Of a stretch of DNA of 64,000 nt, positions 42,256-54,878 are shown piece after piece (the stretch's first letter is position 1; every line of letters begins with the position of its first letter). This DNA is from Thuidium tamariscinum (Eukaryota > Streptophyta > Bryopsida > Hypnales > Thuidiaceae): NCBI GenBank assembly GCA_947034885.2, contig OX344754.2, positions 21,780,501-21,844,500 on the forward strand, read 5' to 3'. Both the position numbers and the translations under genes were made by a program. The notes under the pieces were generated by a model that saw only the letters and a list, made by a program, of their open reading frames with translations, did not search any database and was not told where the DNA came from.

Positions 42256-42949
42256 GATCGAGGTAGGTTTGTCAAGTTGCGGATGACCGTTGCATCTCCA
42301 AATTAGAGAAATACAAACTTCTCGCGAGTCGTAGGGAAAATGAAAGTGCCTTCGCGCTTCAGTGTTGCATTGCGTAATTGTGGAGGATCATATTCCTGGC
42401 AGTCTTCAAAGTAGAGTACTTCCGACATTGCTAGTCATACTGATGTCCGTGTCCATGGCAGGAACGGGCGACTACAGTTGAACCACGACCTAATGGCGGA
42501 AACACATTTCAAAACGTGCTCGGACGTTGTGAGGACTGTGTTGGACAACGGACAATTCGGGTTCCGCATTCGCGTCTTGCCTTCCATTTCCGCAGACTTT
42601 TCCGTCCCGCTTATTAGAAGAGACGTTTTAGGAATGATCGCCTCATCACCGTTGTCATACTAACCAAGAATGTGCGCATTTCGAGGAGAACTGAATGCTG
42701 CTCTTTTCATTCAGGGATGGCGATTTCTGGGAAGGCTACAAGTTGTATTGCTTCGCTCATTACTCAAAATGCGTTGCATCCAAGGAGGAATTTCAAGTCT
42801 GTAAGATGGGTGAGTCTCACATCGACAATTGCCTTCCAAACCTGATTCTCCTCGCACTTTTGCTGTCCTTGAGGAGATTGGCTTTATCCTGATATTGTCG
42901 GTGTTGCAAGTCGAGTTATATGCGCGTTGCAGGACAAAGATGCTGTGCA

Positions 42950-43975
42950 ATGGGGTGCTCATTTTGATGAGGCCATTCGCCAGGCGTAGGCAGAAATGGA
43001 GGAATACGTGCAAGTTCGCCACAACAATGAATGGTAAAAATCTCGAGTGATGCCTTCGAAGGTGCAACCCAAGTACGTGTACATGAAAATTAGGAAAGTA
43101 ACAATCCTCGTTCTTTTCAACGTTCTCATAGGGTCCAGGCTTCTAATGTAGAGGGTATCACTAGAAGAAAACTGTGTTTTTTTCAACATACCTACATCAA
43201 GTGGGTTATGTTGAAAATTGCGTTGTAAACGCAGTGAAAATGCAGAAAAATGCAGAATTTGCATTTTTCTGCGTTTACAACGCAGTTTTTAACATAACCC
43301 ACTTGACGAAGGTATGTTGAAAAAAACACAGTTTTGGTGAATTTTCTTCTAGTATATGCTTGTAGGGCGCTCATGGAGAAATTCGATGACGTCGAGAAGC
43401 TCTCGTCGACCACAAATGGATGCTTGCTTCTACGACTCATCGAGGTGCGTCAACAATCAGTAACCGCAAACTATGTCATCGAATTTAGACGAATGTACTA
43501 CACGATTGTCGTTGAAAACGCAGCTTGGGTGCACTTTAATCGAGCATGTCTCAGAAATAGTATAGATCTCTGATGTCGACTTTCGAGGTCCTAGAATAAC
43601 GAACGCTGTGTACTTTAGAACGCGCAGCCTAAACTGAAAATGGCCGTGGTCTTCAAGAACCGTACTAAATCATAATATTCAGAAAACGTCCGTCGAACTT
43701 CGGAAATTGTCATGGGATTATCACTGTAGAAACCACTAGATTCTTCAGAAGTCAGAACCCCCAAATCCTGCTCATTCAGAATATTTTAACTAGATGGCCG
43801 TATTCTCTTCTAGAACGACGACCAAGCCACGGAATTTCCGAAAGCAGAGCCCGTGCACTTGCCAATGGACGGTGATATATTTGAAGAGATCCGTGGGAGA
43901 CTCAACGACACGAAATTGGACTTGGCAAATCTAAAGCAAAAGTCATGCCTATCCAAACGTCGAAAATTGTGAACT
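42950..43975 (+). pseudogene. Possible multi-exon gene remnant, unrecognised
   Basis: Three stretches read like exons on the plus strand. Near 42937-43030: DKDAVQWGAHFDEAIRQ, stop, AEMEEYVQVRHNNEW. Near 43362-43443: ALMEKFDDVEKLSSTTNGCL, followed by a GTGCGT donor-like site. Near 43815-43973: after a TCTTCTAG acceptor-like site, DIFEEIRGRLNDTKLDLANL and KRRKL before a stop. All are acidic and helical. A 196-bp MITE lies between the first two. The family is unknown and the exon links are inferred. Confidence 0.3.
43159..43354. mobile_element. 196-bp foldback MITE with CACTA-type ends
   Basis: It begins CACTAGAAGAAAACTG and ends TTTTCTTCTAGTA (one base off CTAGTG). The 3-bp duplication is TAT (43156-43158, 43355-43357). 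The whole element is nearly one hairpin: TTTTTCAACATACCT...AGGTATGTTGAAAAA outside, AACGCAG/CTGCGTT inside. A lone matching end (TTTTCTTCTAGTG) is at about 51064-51076. Confidence 0.8.
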
Positions 43976-44268
43976 GCCCATGACGCGGGGATGCAAAGTA
44001 TTTCGGGTATAATCACTCGGCTGATCGGACCAGCAGCAAAGGAACTGCAGCTCAGATTTTGGAGAATAGATTACCTAGTAACTCCCTGTCCGACATGGAA
44101 CATGTAACGGACTGGTAGACCGGAGTACCGGTTTCTTTTTGGAATATATGATCTTTCTTTTTTGCAATGAGACATCTGATGACGAAACATCGCAAAGCCA
44201 CTAGTTCATTTGCTGTTCGAAGTCATGCAACTCGACGTTGAGACTACATTTCTGAGCTTCTCGTCACA

Positions 44269-44674
44269 GTTCAGACCACGCGTTCTAAACTGCGGACAAC
44301 ATAGAACATGCACTCGTCCTTCTCAGGTCGGCGCTCCATATTCTCATGAGCACGGCTCTGGGATTGTCCACCGCTTGCTCTATTCGCATCGTCTGACTTG
44401 TAGAAAGGAACTCGAGCAATGGCGAGATTTGGATGCTCCGACGTGCTATTTCCTGAGAGTGTCCTACAAGGTTCAGACCGCGCGCCCTAAACTGATGAAG
44501 TGACACCGTGTAAGAGTGCCAGCTGAACTCAACGAACCTACATGCAGTCCTCGATGCTGAATTCTTGTTCGTTGTGACTGAATTCGTATCCAAAAAGGTA
44601 GGCTCCGTGAAAACCGAATTTTCGAGGACTCTCTCTCGGGAAAGCGCACACGGTTCAGACCGCGCGTCCTAAAC
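44269..44674. repeat. Three decayed GC-rich palindromes
   Basis: GTTCAGACCACGCGTTCTAA (44269), GTTCAGACCGCGCGCCCTAA (44471) and GTTCAGACCGCGCGTCCTAA (44653). The right half is changed from GGTCTGAAC to TCCTAAAC-like in all three, so these form a subtype. Confidence 0.6.
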
Positions 44675-44741
44675 TATGGAATCAACGAAATGGCATGTTC
44701 ACTAAGACATGGAGATTTTACCAATTCGGCCGAACTCATCA

Positions 44742-45832
44742 GGGTAGTTGCAAGAAACGGTGTACGTTTTTTGTAGCATTTTGCAAAACTGGCTTTTGTC
44801 CAAGCTATAACTTTTGAGTTTTAAGCCCAACGCCAAAAGCAAAAAATATATTTCTAAATGTTTTGATTGAAATTGTATCACTTATTTTTCAGAAATTTTC
44901 AAAAATAATTTTATATTTAAAAGTCAATTTCTCTAATTTGTCACACTTTCAATGTTTTTTGTTTTTTGTACCAAAAAGTATCCAAATTTAATTATTTAGG
45001 AAAGAAATTTTGGTGGTCTATTCCTACACTAATTGGACATGTCCCATGGGAGGGGCATAAAAAAATACATTATTTTATGTCCTCCATGTTTGTCCAAATA
45101 GGCCAAAACAAAGGGTCCATTGCGCGCACACTTCTAAACATAGAAGATGGATTGAAGATCATTCTTTTGGTGAAATCTCATCACTATAATGTCCTTACAA
45201 ATGGCCAGTTTTTAGATTTTTTTAGTTCACTATAAGTATTTAATTAAAAATACAAACGTTGAAATACTCCTTTTCTACCTACAACTCTACATGTCCCAAA
45301 AAAGGAGTATTTCAACGTTTGTATTTTTAATTAAATACTTATAGTGAACTAAAAAAATCTAAAAACTGGCCATTTGTAAGGACATTATAGTGATGAGATT
45401 TCACCAAAAGAATGATCTTCAATCCATCTTCTATGTTTAGAAGTGTGCGCGCAATGGACCCTTTGTTTTGGCCTATTTGGATAAACATGGAGGACATAAA
45501 ATAATGTATTTTCTTATGTCCCTCCCATGGGACATGTCCAATTAGTGTAGGAATAGACCACCAAAATTTCTTTCCTAAATAATTAAATTTGGATACTTTT
45601 TGGTACAAAAAACAAAAAACATTGAAAGTGTGACAAATTAGAGAAATTGACTTTTAAATATAAAATTATTTTTGAAAATTTCTGAAAAATAAGTGATACA
45701 ATTTCAATCAAAACATTTAGAAATATATTTTTTGCTTTTGGCGTTGGGCTTAAAACTCAAAAGTTATAGCTTGGACAAAAGCTAGTTTTGCAAAACGCTA
45801 CAAAAAACGTACACCGTTTCTTGCAACTACCC
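44742..45832. mobile_element. 1.09-kb foldback element with near-identical arms
   Basis: The left arm (44742 to about 45268) and right arm (about 45305-45832) are inverted copies with very few differences. The ends are GGGTAGTTGCAAGAAAC and its complement, flanked by ATCA on each side (44738-44741, 45833-45836). The central spacer is only about 35 bp. Each arm contains the same 89-codon open frame on opposite strands (44966-45235 plus, 45339-45608 minus). The frame differs by one Val/Ile change and has no known domain. The high arm identity indicates a young element or ongoing arm homogenisation. Confidence 0.85.
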
Positions 45833-45837
45833 ATCAA

Positions 45838-46604
45838 TTGTGGATTGAACATGAAGGATCGCTCTTCGTCGATCGTCTTCACTTCCAGAATCCCTCGTGG
45901 GCCTACATCTCATCCAAGCATGCGAGGTACACTCCAACAAGACGTCTACGGAGCTGCGGAGCACGGTCGATTCCAGGATTTCTCAAAAACTCACTCCATC
46001 GTCACCCTCGTCCACGAATCCGAAATGTCCTCGTCCACCAATCCGAAATGAATCTACTGAAACTTTCAACCAAATGTTTTTGTCACATTATACAACTGAC
46101 CTCGCAATGCAACTATACAATGTTCCCTCAACCGTGACGTGCTCGTGCAATGGAACCCAAAGCGAGGAGGCATACAAATCAAACATACTTCTTTCCCATT
46201 CCAACACCTCACCGTACCACTCGGAATACGACAACCGACCTTTCAGCCCACAAACTTCAGAAATCGGAATACAAGCCGCAGGGAATTTCCTAGGCTTACG
46301 GAAGGCCAACGCTGAGAACACCACTTCATCAAAACTGTAAATCACAAACCGACGTCTAAGCCATGCGCACAACATGGAAACACTCGCTTAAGTAATGCAG
46401 TACGACAGCAAGGAACCAGAAAGGTACCGTTGCGGCCGGCGACGAAGAAATACTCCACCGCAAACGCAGGGATGCAGATCGCAACTGTCTTCCTCCCGTG
46501 CACTTGCTGTCTCCGCTAACACGTTCTTTTCTACTAACCTAGCAAAGAAAACCGGCCTCCAGACCAAGCACGACACTAAAACAAAGAATTCAGAGAACAG
46601 CTAA
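45838..46604 (+). other. GC-moderate region with overlapping open frames, no gene called
   Basis: Several overlapping frames are open on both strands (for example 45897-46340 plus, 46088-46375 minus), and none gives a recognisable product. It may be a decayed gene. Confidence 0.3.
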
Positions 46605-49600
46605 GAAATGGCGTGCGCTCTAGGGTTCCGACAAAGAAAAGTAATCGACGGCTTCAACAGTAACCTAGGAAAACGAATGGGGTCCCACTACCGACTCTCA
46701 TCCAACTTGACATCATTCACCCTTAAACGAAAAGATCCATTGCCATCTAGTCAAACATCATGTCCTAGGTGAATTCAGCATTTTAGATGGCCTTCAAATT
46801 TTGATTTATATTCTCATGACTTCAAACAATGGAGAATGTGAAACCATGGAGAAATTTCAATTGATTTTGGAAACAATTGTAATTGTCATCATTTCGGTTG
46901 CAAATTATAGAAAAATATAAGTAAAAATACATTAAATGATCCAAATTTTGAGACATTTTGTCGCGAGTTACAAGTAACAATGAATATTAGTCTTACTACA
47001 AAATTTTCAATAGATTATTCCCTTTTTAAAACCCCAAACAACCACAACAAAGACTTGAAGTAACATAAGCCTATCAAACCACATTTCATACTTTATTGAG
47101 TAGACTGAGGTATAAAAATTTGATGTTTCTTACTAATAGGAAATTGTACTTCCTATTCACTGAAATGTTTTCAAAATTGTGGTTGAAAACTACAAATTAT
47201 TGTCATTTTCTAAAGTTAGGGATAGAAAATAATTATATCAACTAGAATATTTATTAGAATATTCTAAAATATATCATTAATGAAGATATAAATGGACAAG
47301 TTCATTTTGGCATTCAAGTAGAACATTCCTTTGAAAAGAAAAAAAAAATGAATCAAAAACACAACAACTTGTCCTTTTCGGATTTTAGCACATAGAGCTT
47401 GCAATTGCAATAACTTCTTCAATTTCTCAACTTCTCCACAATTTCAAGTTGAAATTGAAAGAGAAATTGTCGAGCTTCATTTTCCTTGTCAAAGTCAAAT
47501 TCCAAAAACGGGTATATTTGAAGTTCAAATCAAGGATGACCTACTGAGGCACATCCACTTTTTGGATGCATGTGCACTTAAGGATTAACCAACAGTTTCA
47601 AAACACTCTTTAGGTGGCTACAACATCATAGGACACAAGTAAGTGAAGACCACATGACTTCAAGAGTCGGCACACATAGTAAGTGCACCAAATATTAAGT
47701 AAAGATGTCTAAAGAACCTTTTCCTATAATTGTACAATACGTTGAAAGATAGCAGAAGGTTATACATGAAAGAACAACAACTTATATGGCTAGAGCCACT
47801 ACAAATTTATGTTTCATAGGATTAATGTCTTCCTCAAATGGGCATGCCAAAGTCATGCAATTGTACCTACTTACTGAATTTGACGTTCCTGATGGAAAGG
47901 CATGAAAATTAGATCTGCACTAGTGCTCAAACTATATACACATTGTGCTCGATGCCTACACATAATTCAGTGTCAATGATAATGCGTTACTTAATACCAC
48001 AATTGCAATCATAGAAATATGTAAGTCGATCTTCAGGAATACAAGGACAATTACTCGGGTGCAACACTCTCTGCATATTTGTGTACCTATCCTGAGGCAA
48101 GGGGGCAATTACTTGGAGTTCATTTACTTCCCATGAAGAAATAAAAAGGACCCAACAATTATAAATTTTCTAAAAATTGCCTACATTATGGCACTCTACA
48201 TTACTTATGCCAAAAAGATGGTACTAATTTCTTTCTTTTCTTTAGAAAGGGAACAAAGATTGATAAGCTAAGCCAAAGCCACTTTTGGGCAATAGAAATG
48301 TACACACTCGGATATGTGAATCTTTTCACAGTAGTATTTCTGACTTTGTAAAAAAGTTTTCTTAATATCTTCTTCACACTGTACGTTTCAAGTGAAGGTA
48401 ACCAGTAAGGTTCTTAGTTTCTTCATTTCGTTCATATTTTCATTGGATACTTTGTTTGCCTGGATTCACTGCTCATTAGGTTCTAATTTCTACTCCCTAT
48501 TTCTCTATAATTTCTAATCTTCATTTCTACTCCCTACTGCAGTATTGCAGAAAAAAATTGTAAATAGAAAGAAATAGAGAATGATTCAAAATAATACATT
48601 TTCAAGAATGTATTTATCATAATGAAATTTTCAAAAACTCTATTCCAATGGGTCTATTGTTTTAATAAACTATCGGAATCGAAGAACAAACATTTCTTGA
48701 AGGTACATTGAAAGCTTGACTCGAATAAAGAACTTCAAAGTACAAAATCGAGAACCACGCAAAAAATAACTCATCACTTTCATTTCATTCATCAAAATAG
48801 AATGATTCTGAAAACATTTCCTTGTGTGGATAAATTCAAAGAAACAACTGTAAATTAAAGTTTATAAAAAAATTTATTTCAATTAGTTTGCCCGGATTGC
48901 TTGATTAAACACAATCTACATATCATACAAGAATTATTTAACCCCTAAAGGACCAACATGCCTTTTTTGGCAACATAGTGATTTCAGGCAGGTACGTGTG
49001 GCTAGAGATTTCCATATTTTGGAACCAAAATTTAATAGAAGGTGTGGACGAGGAGTGTCTTGAAAGTCCAACAAATTCCGTGACTTTTGCCTACATGGTT
49101 GAAAAGTTATTGCATAAAACGTTGTTTGTTTCTCAATTCGGGCAGTTTGGGCAAATTAGAAAAAATCACTTTTTTTGGAAATAAATTTTTTTAATTGATT
49201 TTATAGATTTATATATACATGTACAGCTTTGAATCATTCCATTTGAATTAATGAGTCAAAAGTTATGAAAGATTTTAGTTTGCGAGTAGTTATGGATTCT
49301 CTTCTCTAAAATAAACTTTGAAGTCCTTTATTTTACTCAATTTTCAATATTTCTGAAAAAAAATATAAACATTGGGTGTAGATTGTTTATTACAACATTT
49401 GAACCATTGGGATGGGCATTTTTCAATTCAATAAATAAAGTTTTACCATTTTTGTATTTTGAATCATTATGTACTTCTTTCTTCTTACTATTTTCTTGTA
49501 CATGTTGTACAAGAACAAATGATATGAAAATTTTCAAGCATGTAGCCAACTTGAATTGGAGAATAAGTCTAAAGAGTTGCAACCATTTTGGACATTTCTT

Positions 49601-50130
49601 CATACAAATGTGGCCTTCTGAAGTGCAGCTGCCCAAATTTTCGCAGTGGAAAAAAATTGATTTTGTAACTTCAAACACTAATATCTTGCAATCTACATGG
49701 TGGAAATCTCTGAAATTTTTTCTACATCTTTCCAAACTAGTGCACTAAGAGATCCTATGGTTACATGTATCAAAAAATGTTTTTTTTTTCTGTAATTGGG
49801 TAGCTGTCCTGGAAATGACAGTTTTGGTCTTTTGGAGCAGTTTTGGTGGAAACATTGTTGCGGTACTTTAGAGGTTCAGCATGTAGTCAAAGTTTTTGGA
49901 AACTGCTAGGCATTAGAAAAAAACTTTTTTTGATATAGCCTGAACATTTCAAAGGAGAAAACAAAATTCCATTCATACTGAGCGACCTAAAATAATTTTA
50001 GGAGTTAAGTTTCTTCATTCTAGTTATCCCTTCTCTTTTGTTTCCAAAACGGCAAACTATAAAGTAGGGGGCTGTAATTGCAACCCTGTCTCTGAAAGCG
50101 ATTAGGTACATTTTGCCTGTAACATATACC
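46605..50130. other. AT-rich intergenic DNA
   Basis: About 3.5 kb without recognised genes. Around 49215-49250 a block is shared with 39755-39790. Open frames at 49337-49748 occur on both strands and look fortuitous. Confidence 0.4.
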
Positions 50131-50133
50131 AAA

Positions 50134-50290
50134 AGTGTACATTTCAGGAGGGGGTCGCTTTTAGAATCCATCGTGTTTTCAACTCCAAATATTCATAATT
50201 CATTCCATGAAGGTCCAAATAATATGAAACGAATCGGATTAGATGCCAATTCCATTTTCCTCACCATGAAAATTTATTAAAAATGGTTTT
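50134..50290 (+). repeat. Dispersed repeat 'GTGTACATTT', copy 3
   Basis: Matches 8213-8375 and 16228-16395 through GTGTACATTTCAGGAGGGGG, TTCATAATTCATTCCA and GATGCCAATTCCATTTTC. Confidence 0.55.
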
Positions 50291-50394
50291 CAGGCGTTCA
50301 GCTTCCCCGAAATGCAAATCATGTGGTAAAGGGTCGCTTTTATAACCCCCAACTTTAGATATAAATACGACCTCTTTCATCTTCATTCTTACAA

Positions 50395-50665
50395 ATACAT
50401 AATAAATTAAGTAGATGATACTTCTAAATAATGAGTAATTAATTAAAAATGAGCTAAAAATTTAATAATGACTTAATAATGAACAAAACAACAAAATCAA
50501 TTCAATCATAATAAATTAAATAATAAATATTTCATTATTAATGAACTAAACAACTAATAATAAATTCATTCATAATGATTAAATAATTGATAATGAAATA
50601 ATGAATTATAAACTAATTTATTTATTAATATTGAATAAAATAATTAATTACTAGTTCATTAATTT
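50395..50665. repeat. AT-rich low-complexity tract
   Basis: Made almost wholly of interwoven TAATAAATT, AATAATGA and ATTAATTA motifs. No coding potential. Confidence 0.6.
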
Positions 50666-51799
50666 GCACCCACCTCGCTTGCTATGTGGCATAAACCAAT
50701 TGATGTTTTAGAAAATTTCTACATGTCTAAGTTGATGTTGCTCAAAATCGTATGCAATTTTTCTAGACACCTATACTGACAGTGCTTAAAACAAAATTCA
50801 AATTTTATTAAGGTGAATAAAAATGCCATGTGGAACTACTTGCTTGTGTGGCGCTCACGTGGCTGCCAAATTGTGCACTTTTGACAACTTCGTGGCCCAT
50901 GTTTACTAGGATGCTGCTCTCAAAATAGGGCACTCTTTTTCATATTTTCTTGTTTCTTTCGCTTGTCAATCGGGATGGATTTTCCTAGATATGCATAATA
51001 GACATGCTTGATGTAAATTCGAACATCTCTCCATGTTTGGAGACTTCTCATAAAAAATGTGATTTTCTTCTAGTGATCATAAGATTTGACGATCAATATT
51101 GGGATTATTGAAAACTGCATATGAACTGTCTTGTGCCACTGAAATCATGGAATTGCCTCATGGAAATCAATTGGTCACATTGACATGACCTTGATATTCA
51201 AAATCTACAATGAAGCTCGCTCGATGGTATACACAACTCTAAAATGTTAATTACAACAAATCAATTTGAAATATTTGGTGTGACAAGAAGCCTTACGATT
51301 CATTTGGTTGTAATTTTGGAAAATCATGTTAGTATGTATCCATACATGCTACTTTCAAGATGTACAAATGGATCCAATAATCATACAAATTTGGCTACTA
51401 GTAGTACCAAATAAATTGAAAGATACATTAGAAAGAGAACTTCGAGAAGCTTGAATGCAATTATATGTCAGTACTACAAATAGAATACTTCTCCAAACCA
51501 TACATTCTATTATAATTGTAGTAAACAGTACTCCCTTATTGCAAAAAAAGATGCATCATCATGAAATTCATCTAGACTTAACTAAGTACTCAATAATTCA
51601 ATAATTCAATTGCATATATATACTTTAGATGAATATTCATGAGTGCTATCGAAATTTCAATTGTGTCCCCTAAATTCTCTTGAAACTTCATTGAGTGAAT
51701 AATTACTTGTGAATGCTTTGGAAACTTCAAGTGTTTGTTTTGTATGTGCACCTAATTAATTTGTGGTGGTGGTACGATTATCAACAGTTAGTTTGAGTT

Positions 51800-52302
51800 A
51801 TGGAGTCTGTGCAATTGGCAAATGTTGACACTGTAGAGTTCCTCACACCGGATGAGTCAACAACAACAAATCCAAAGTGAAATTACTGTGATTTCACACT
51901 CAAGATGTTGGAGGAAGGTGTATTTGCAGACATCACGCTCAATGCCAACGGCGGCTTTGTGAAAGCATACAGAAGTGTGTTGGCGTGTGTGTCACCTATC
52001 TTCAAAACTATGTTGAAGCGCGACATCAAGGAGCATCTGACATCTCTGTCGAAGCTCTACAATTGTTCCTACTTTTTCTCTATACAACAAAGAAAGTGGA
52101 CGAGGATATAGTAGCAAGTTCGCTGCAGATGACAGATTTAGCGCTCTCATCGGCGGATCTGCGTTTCCCTAACATCCACAAGGTTGTCTTTGAGTACCAG
52201 ATGCCACCTTTTCGAGCCGCCATTGATAAGCATTTTGGGGAAATTTTCAAGGCCTCGGTGAAGTACCGGGTAGAAAGGAGACTCAGATATGTTTTACTAT
52301 GA
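51800..52302 (+). pseudogene. BTB/POZ-domain protein, frameshifted remnant
   Basis: From ATG 51800 the frame reads MESVQLANVD... with a TGA after about 26 codons. The BTB core follows: DITLNANGGFVKAYRSVLAC, then VSPIFKTMLKRDIKEH, matching the plant BTB pattern (D..v.....v.aHr.vLaa.SpvF..ml...mkE). The usual His is Tyr. A frameshift near 52040 moves the rest (ISVEALQLFLLFLYTTKKVD, typical BTB helices) to another frame, open to 52302. In plants BTB proteins are often substrate adaptors of cullin-3 ubiquitin ligases. This copy is broken by a stop and a frameshift. Confidence 0.7.
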
Positions 52303-52309
52303 ATCGTCT

Positions 52310-54650
52310 CTGGCTAGGAATTTGACACTTGAAAACTGTTGGCACTAGAACGGAAGTTCATTGATGGCAAAAGGAAGGTCATTCAAGAACAGTGCCCGTC
52401 ATGTCTGTTTGGATTAGATATTGGGTAACTACCATGATGTTATCACACCCAAAGGTTTTCTTGAAGAGATGAGGTGCCCTCCATTTCAATTACAGATAGT
52501 GATCACGTATGCTGGATCCCAAGATATGCTTAAAAATGCACTTGAAAACTATCTTCGAATTAAAAGACTCTGATGTGGCGATGGACCAGTCACGGAGCAC
52601 AAGTTGATTCAAAGAGATTGAGGTAGGTCTGTAAGTGTGGACTGTTTAAATTCAGTGGTGTCCCATGTGAACATTGGCTCCAACTTTGTGAAGAAAACTG
52701 AAGTCATTCTATAGTAGAACCAGAGTAGTGATGTTGTCATTTGCGTTAAGGGAAAATGGGACTTAACAATTGCTCTTGATTTCTTCCTAAATACTTTAGT
52801 GTATGTTTATTGAAACCCCTGAAGTGTTCAAAACTAGTGCAGCAATAGTGGCACACATTTCTAGAAGTATTGGTGGCATGTTAATAGGAAATTCAGCAAA
52901 TCATACAATTGAATTTTAAGGAAGAAAATATTATACAACATCAAAGACAAAGGCCACTCACAATGCATCATTTCAAGAAAAATAAATAAAAATAAAAGTA
53001 TTTTATTAAGAAAATTATTTTAAAAAGAAATGAAAAAGACAAACCTCAAGGGGGTAGGCACTTTATGTATTTATTTTGTGAGCCAAAGCTCTATAAAGAT
53101 TTTGGACCCCTCATTTCTTAAATATTGATGCCATGGTTACGAAATTGTATTTTCTATAGCTGTTTCAATTAAAACACACATCATAATGACTCATTTCAAT
53201 TCATTTTTCAATCTATCTTAAAAGTCATATTATATATTATTTGAAGTGAAATTTTTGACAATAGAAATCTATGGTCATTATCAATCAAAGATCAAAATTA
53301 TTGGTTGAATTTTTATAGTTTATTAAAAAATTAATAAGGGGTCAAAAATCACTTTATTGCATATGAATTTCAAAATAATCACCAAGTACATATGCAATGC
53401 AAGTATAATGTTCATTAAAAAAATGAATTCTAACCGCTCAGTAGTAATAAAAGCCCCACTATGTTAAAGTGTGCGACAGTAACCCTAAAAGCCCAAGGGA
53501 TTAGGGCAGAACACAAATGTGTTATAAAATATAAGCGTTACAACTTTTTTGAAGTTCGTATCAAAGCACAAAAAGTAGAAAGTATCCATACAATCAGAGG
53601 AAAAAAAATTTAGATTATTTTTAAATGAATGTGAAAGATATAACTTCAAAAATTCACCGAAAACACAATTTCTATTTTTAGGATTTGAAGTTTTTTTTTA
53701 TTGTTCAAAATTGTGGTTTTTATTGATTTGTGAAAAAATAAAAAATATTTTTTAATGAGAGCATCAAAACTTCCCCCAAATAGTGAGTTTTTCAACACTA
53801 AGCAATTTTAGACACTTTGTGCTATTTCTCCTTTTTTTTGCTATAACTTTTACTTGACCATATAGATTTTAGTTTTGAATGCAAATGTTGAAATACAAAC
53901 CAATATTTTGAAATTTTGAAAAAAATAAATTTGCCCGAAGTTGGATAGCAACCATAAAATGGTCACTTGAGCACTTAGGGGTTAACAAAATCAACTTTTT
54001 AATATGAAATGACTTTTAAAATTTTTGGAAAATAAGAAACTCAATTTTTGTTACAATCTTTGGAAATATAAATTTTCTTTGTTTTGGCATTGGATTCCTA
54101 CATGAAAAGTTGTAGCACTCCAAAGTGAGGATGCAACAAAACTGCTACTAGTAGGTGTTCTATGCAATCACCCACTACAATTATATCAAAACCATCAAAT
54201 CTTGGAAATCTTAGAACGAGGGGATGATGGATTAGAATTGTGATTGTCATCAACTATTCTGATTTCAGTTTAAAAAATGCAATAATTCAATCTCATGTTG
54301 ATTCCACTGAAGACACTTGTGTTGGTTTCGTTTTCATTTTCACTAGTTTTCTGATAGTAGAAATTTATAAGGGCTTTAAGGCAATGCGTCGAACATTTCT
54401 ACGTTACCGTCTCAAGAGACCTTCATTTCAAATCCAATTCAATAAACAATCCTGAACATATGGTAGTCATTTTCTTCCATATGAATTGTAAAGGAATTTT
54501 TAGTAACTACTACATCCAGAGTTTCCAAATTTGTGGAAAAAATAGGTGATAGCAACGATGTGTCTAACCACACGCAAAGCAAATGAATTTGTAAAAAGCA
54601 CCATGCACTTTTCATTTGTATCACAACTCTACAATAATTGTATGCCAAAT
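52310..54650. other. AT-rich DNA with a decayed foldback-family relative
   Basis: About 53500-54170 shares blocks with the 44742-45832 foldback (AATATGAAATGACTTTTAAA, TTTGTTTTGGCATTGGA and an end-like GTGATTGCATAGAACACC complement), so it is probably an old copy. No gene is seen. Confidence 0.35.
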
Positions 54651-54654
54651 ACTA

Positions 54655-54690
54655 CCTCCGTCCCAAAATGATTTTCCTGGGTCAAACGAC
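54655..54690 (+). repeat. Stowaway/Tourist-like MITE end
   Basis: TACCTCCGTCCCAAAATGAT resembles the well-known 5' terminus of plant Stowaway MITEs. No matching second end is visible within 2 kb, but a foldback at 54879 may have separated or removed it. Confidence 0.4.
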
Positions 54691-54878
54691 ATTGAAAGGT
54701 ACCAAAGGCATTACTTTACTAGGACATGACTAGAGTCCTTTTTTTAAGTTTCAAAGCTTTAAATTACTTTGATGTTGTCATTTTAAAAAGAAAATAATAG
54801 ATGGATAGTATTGCAATGGGTTCTTTTGATGATTTTGGAAAAAAAAATTCATGAAAAAAATCCTTAAATAGATGTACA

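Noticed and set aside
44966..45608. Two genes for an identical 89-residue protein
   Set aside because: The two frames are the same sequence in the two arms of a palindrome. Without homologues they are treated as part of the foldback.
49337..49748. Genes on either strand
   Set aside because: Both strands are open, composition is AT-rich and low-complexity, and no domain or splice context is seen.
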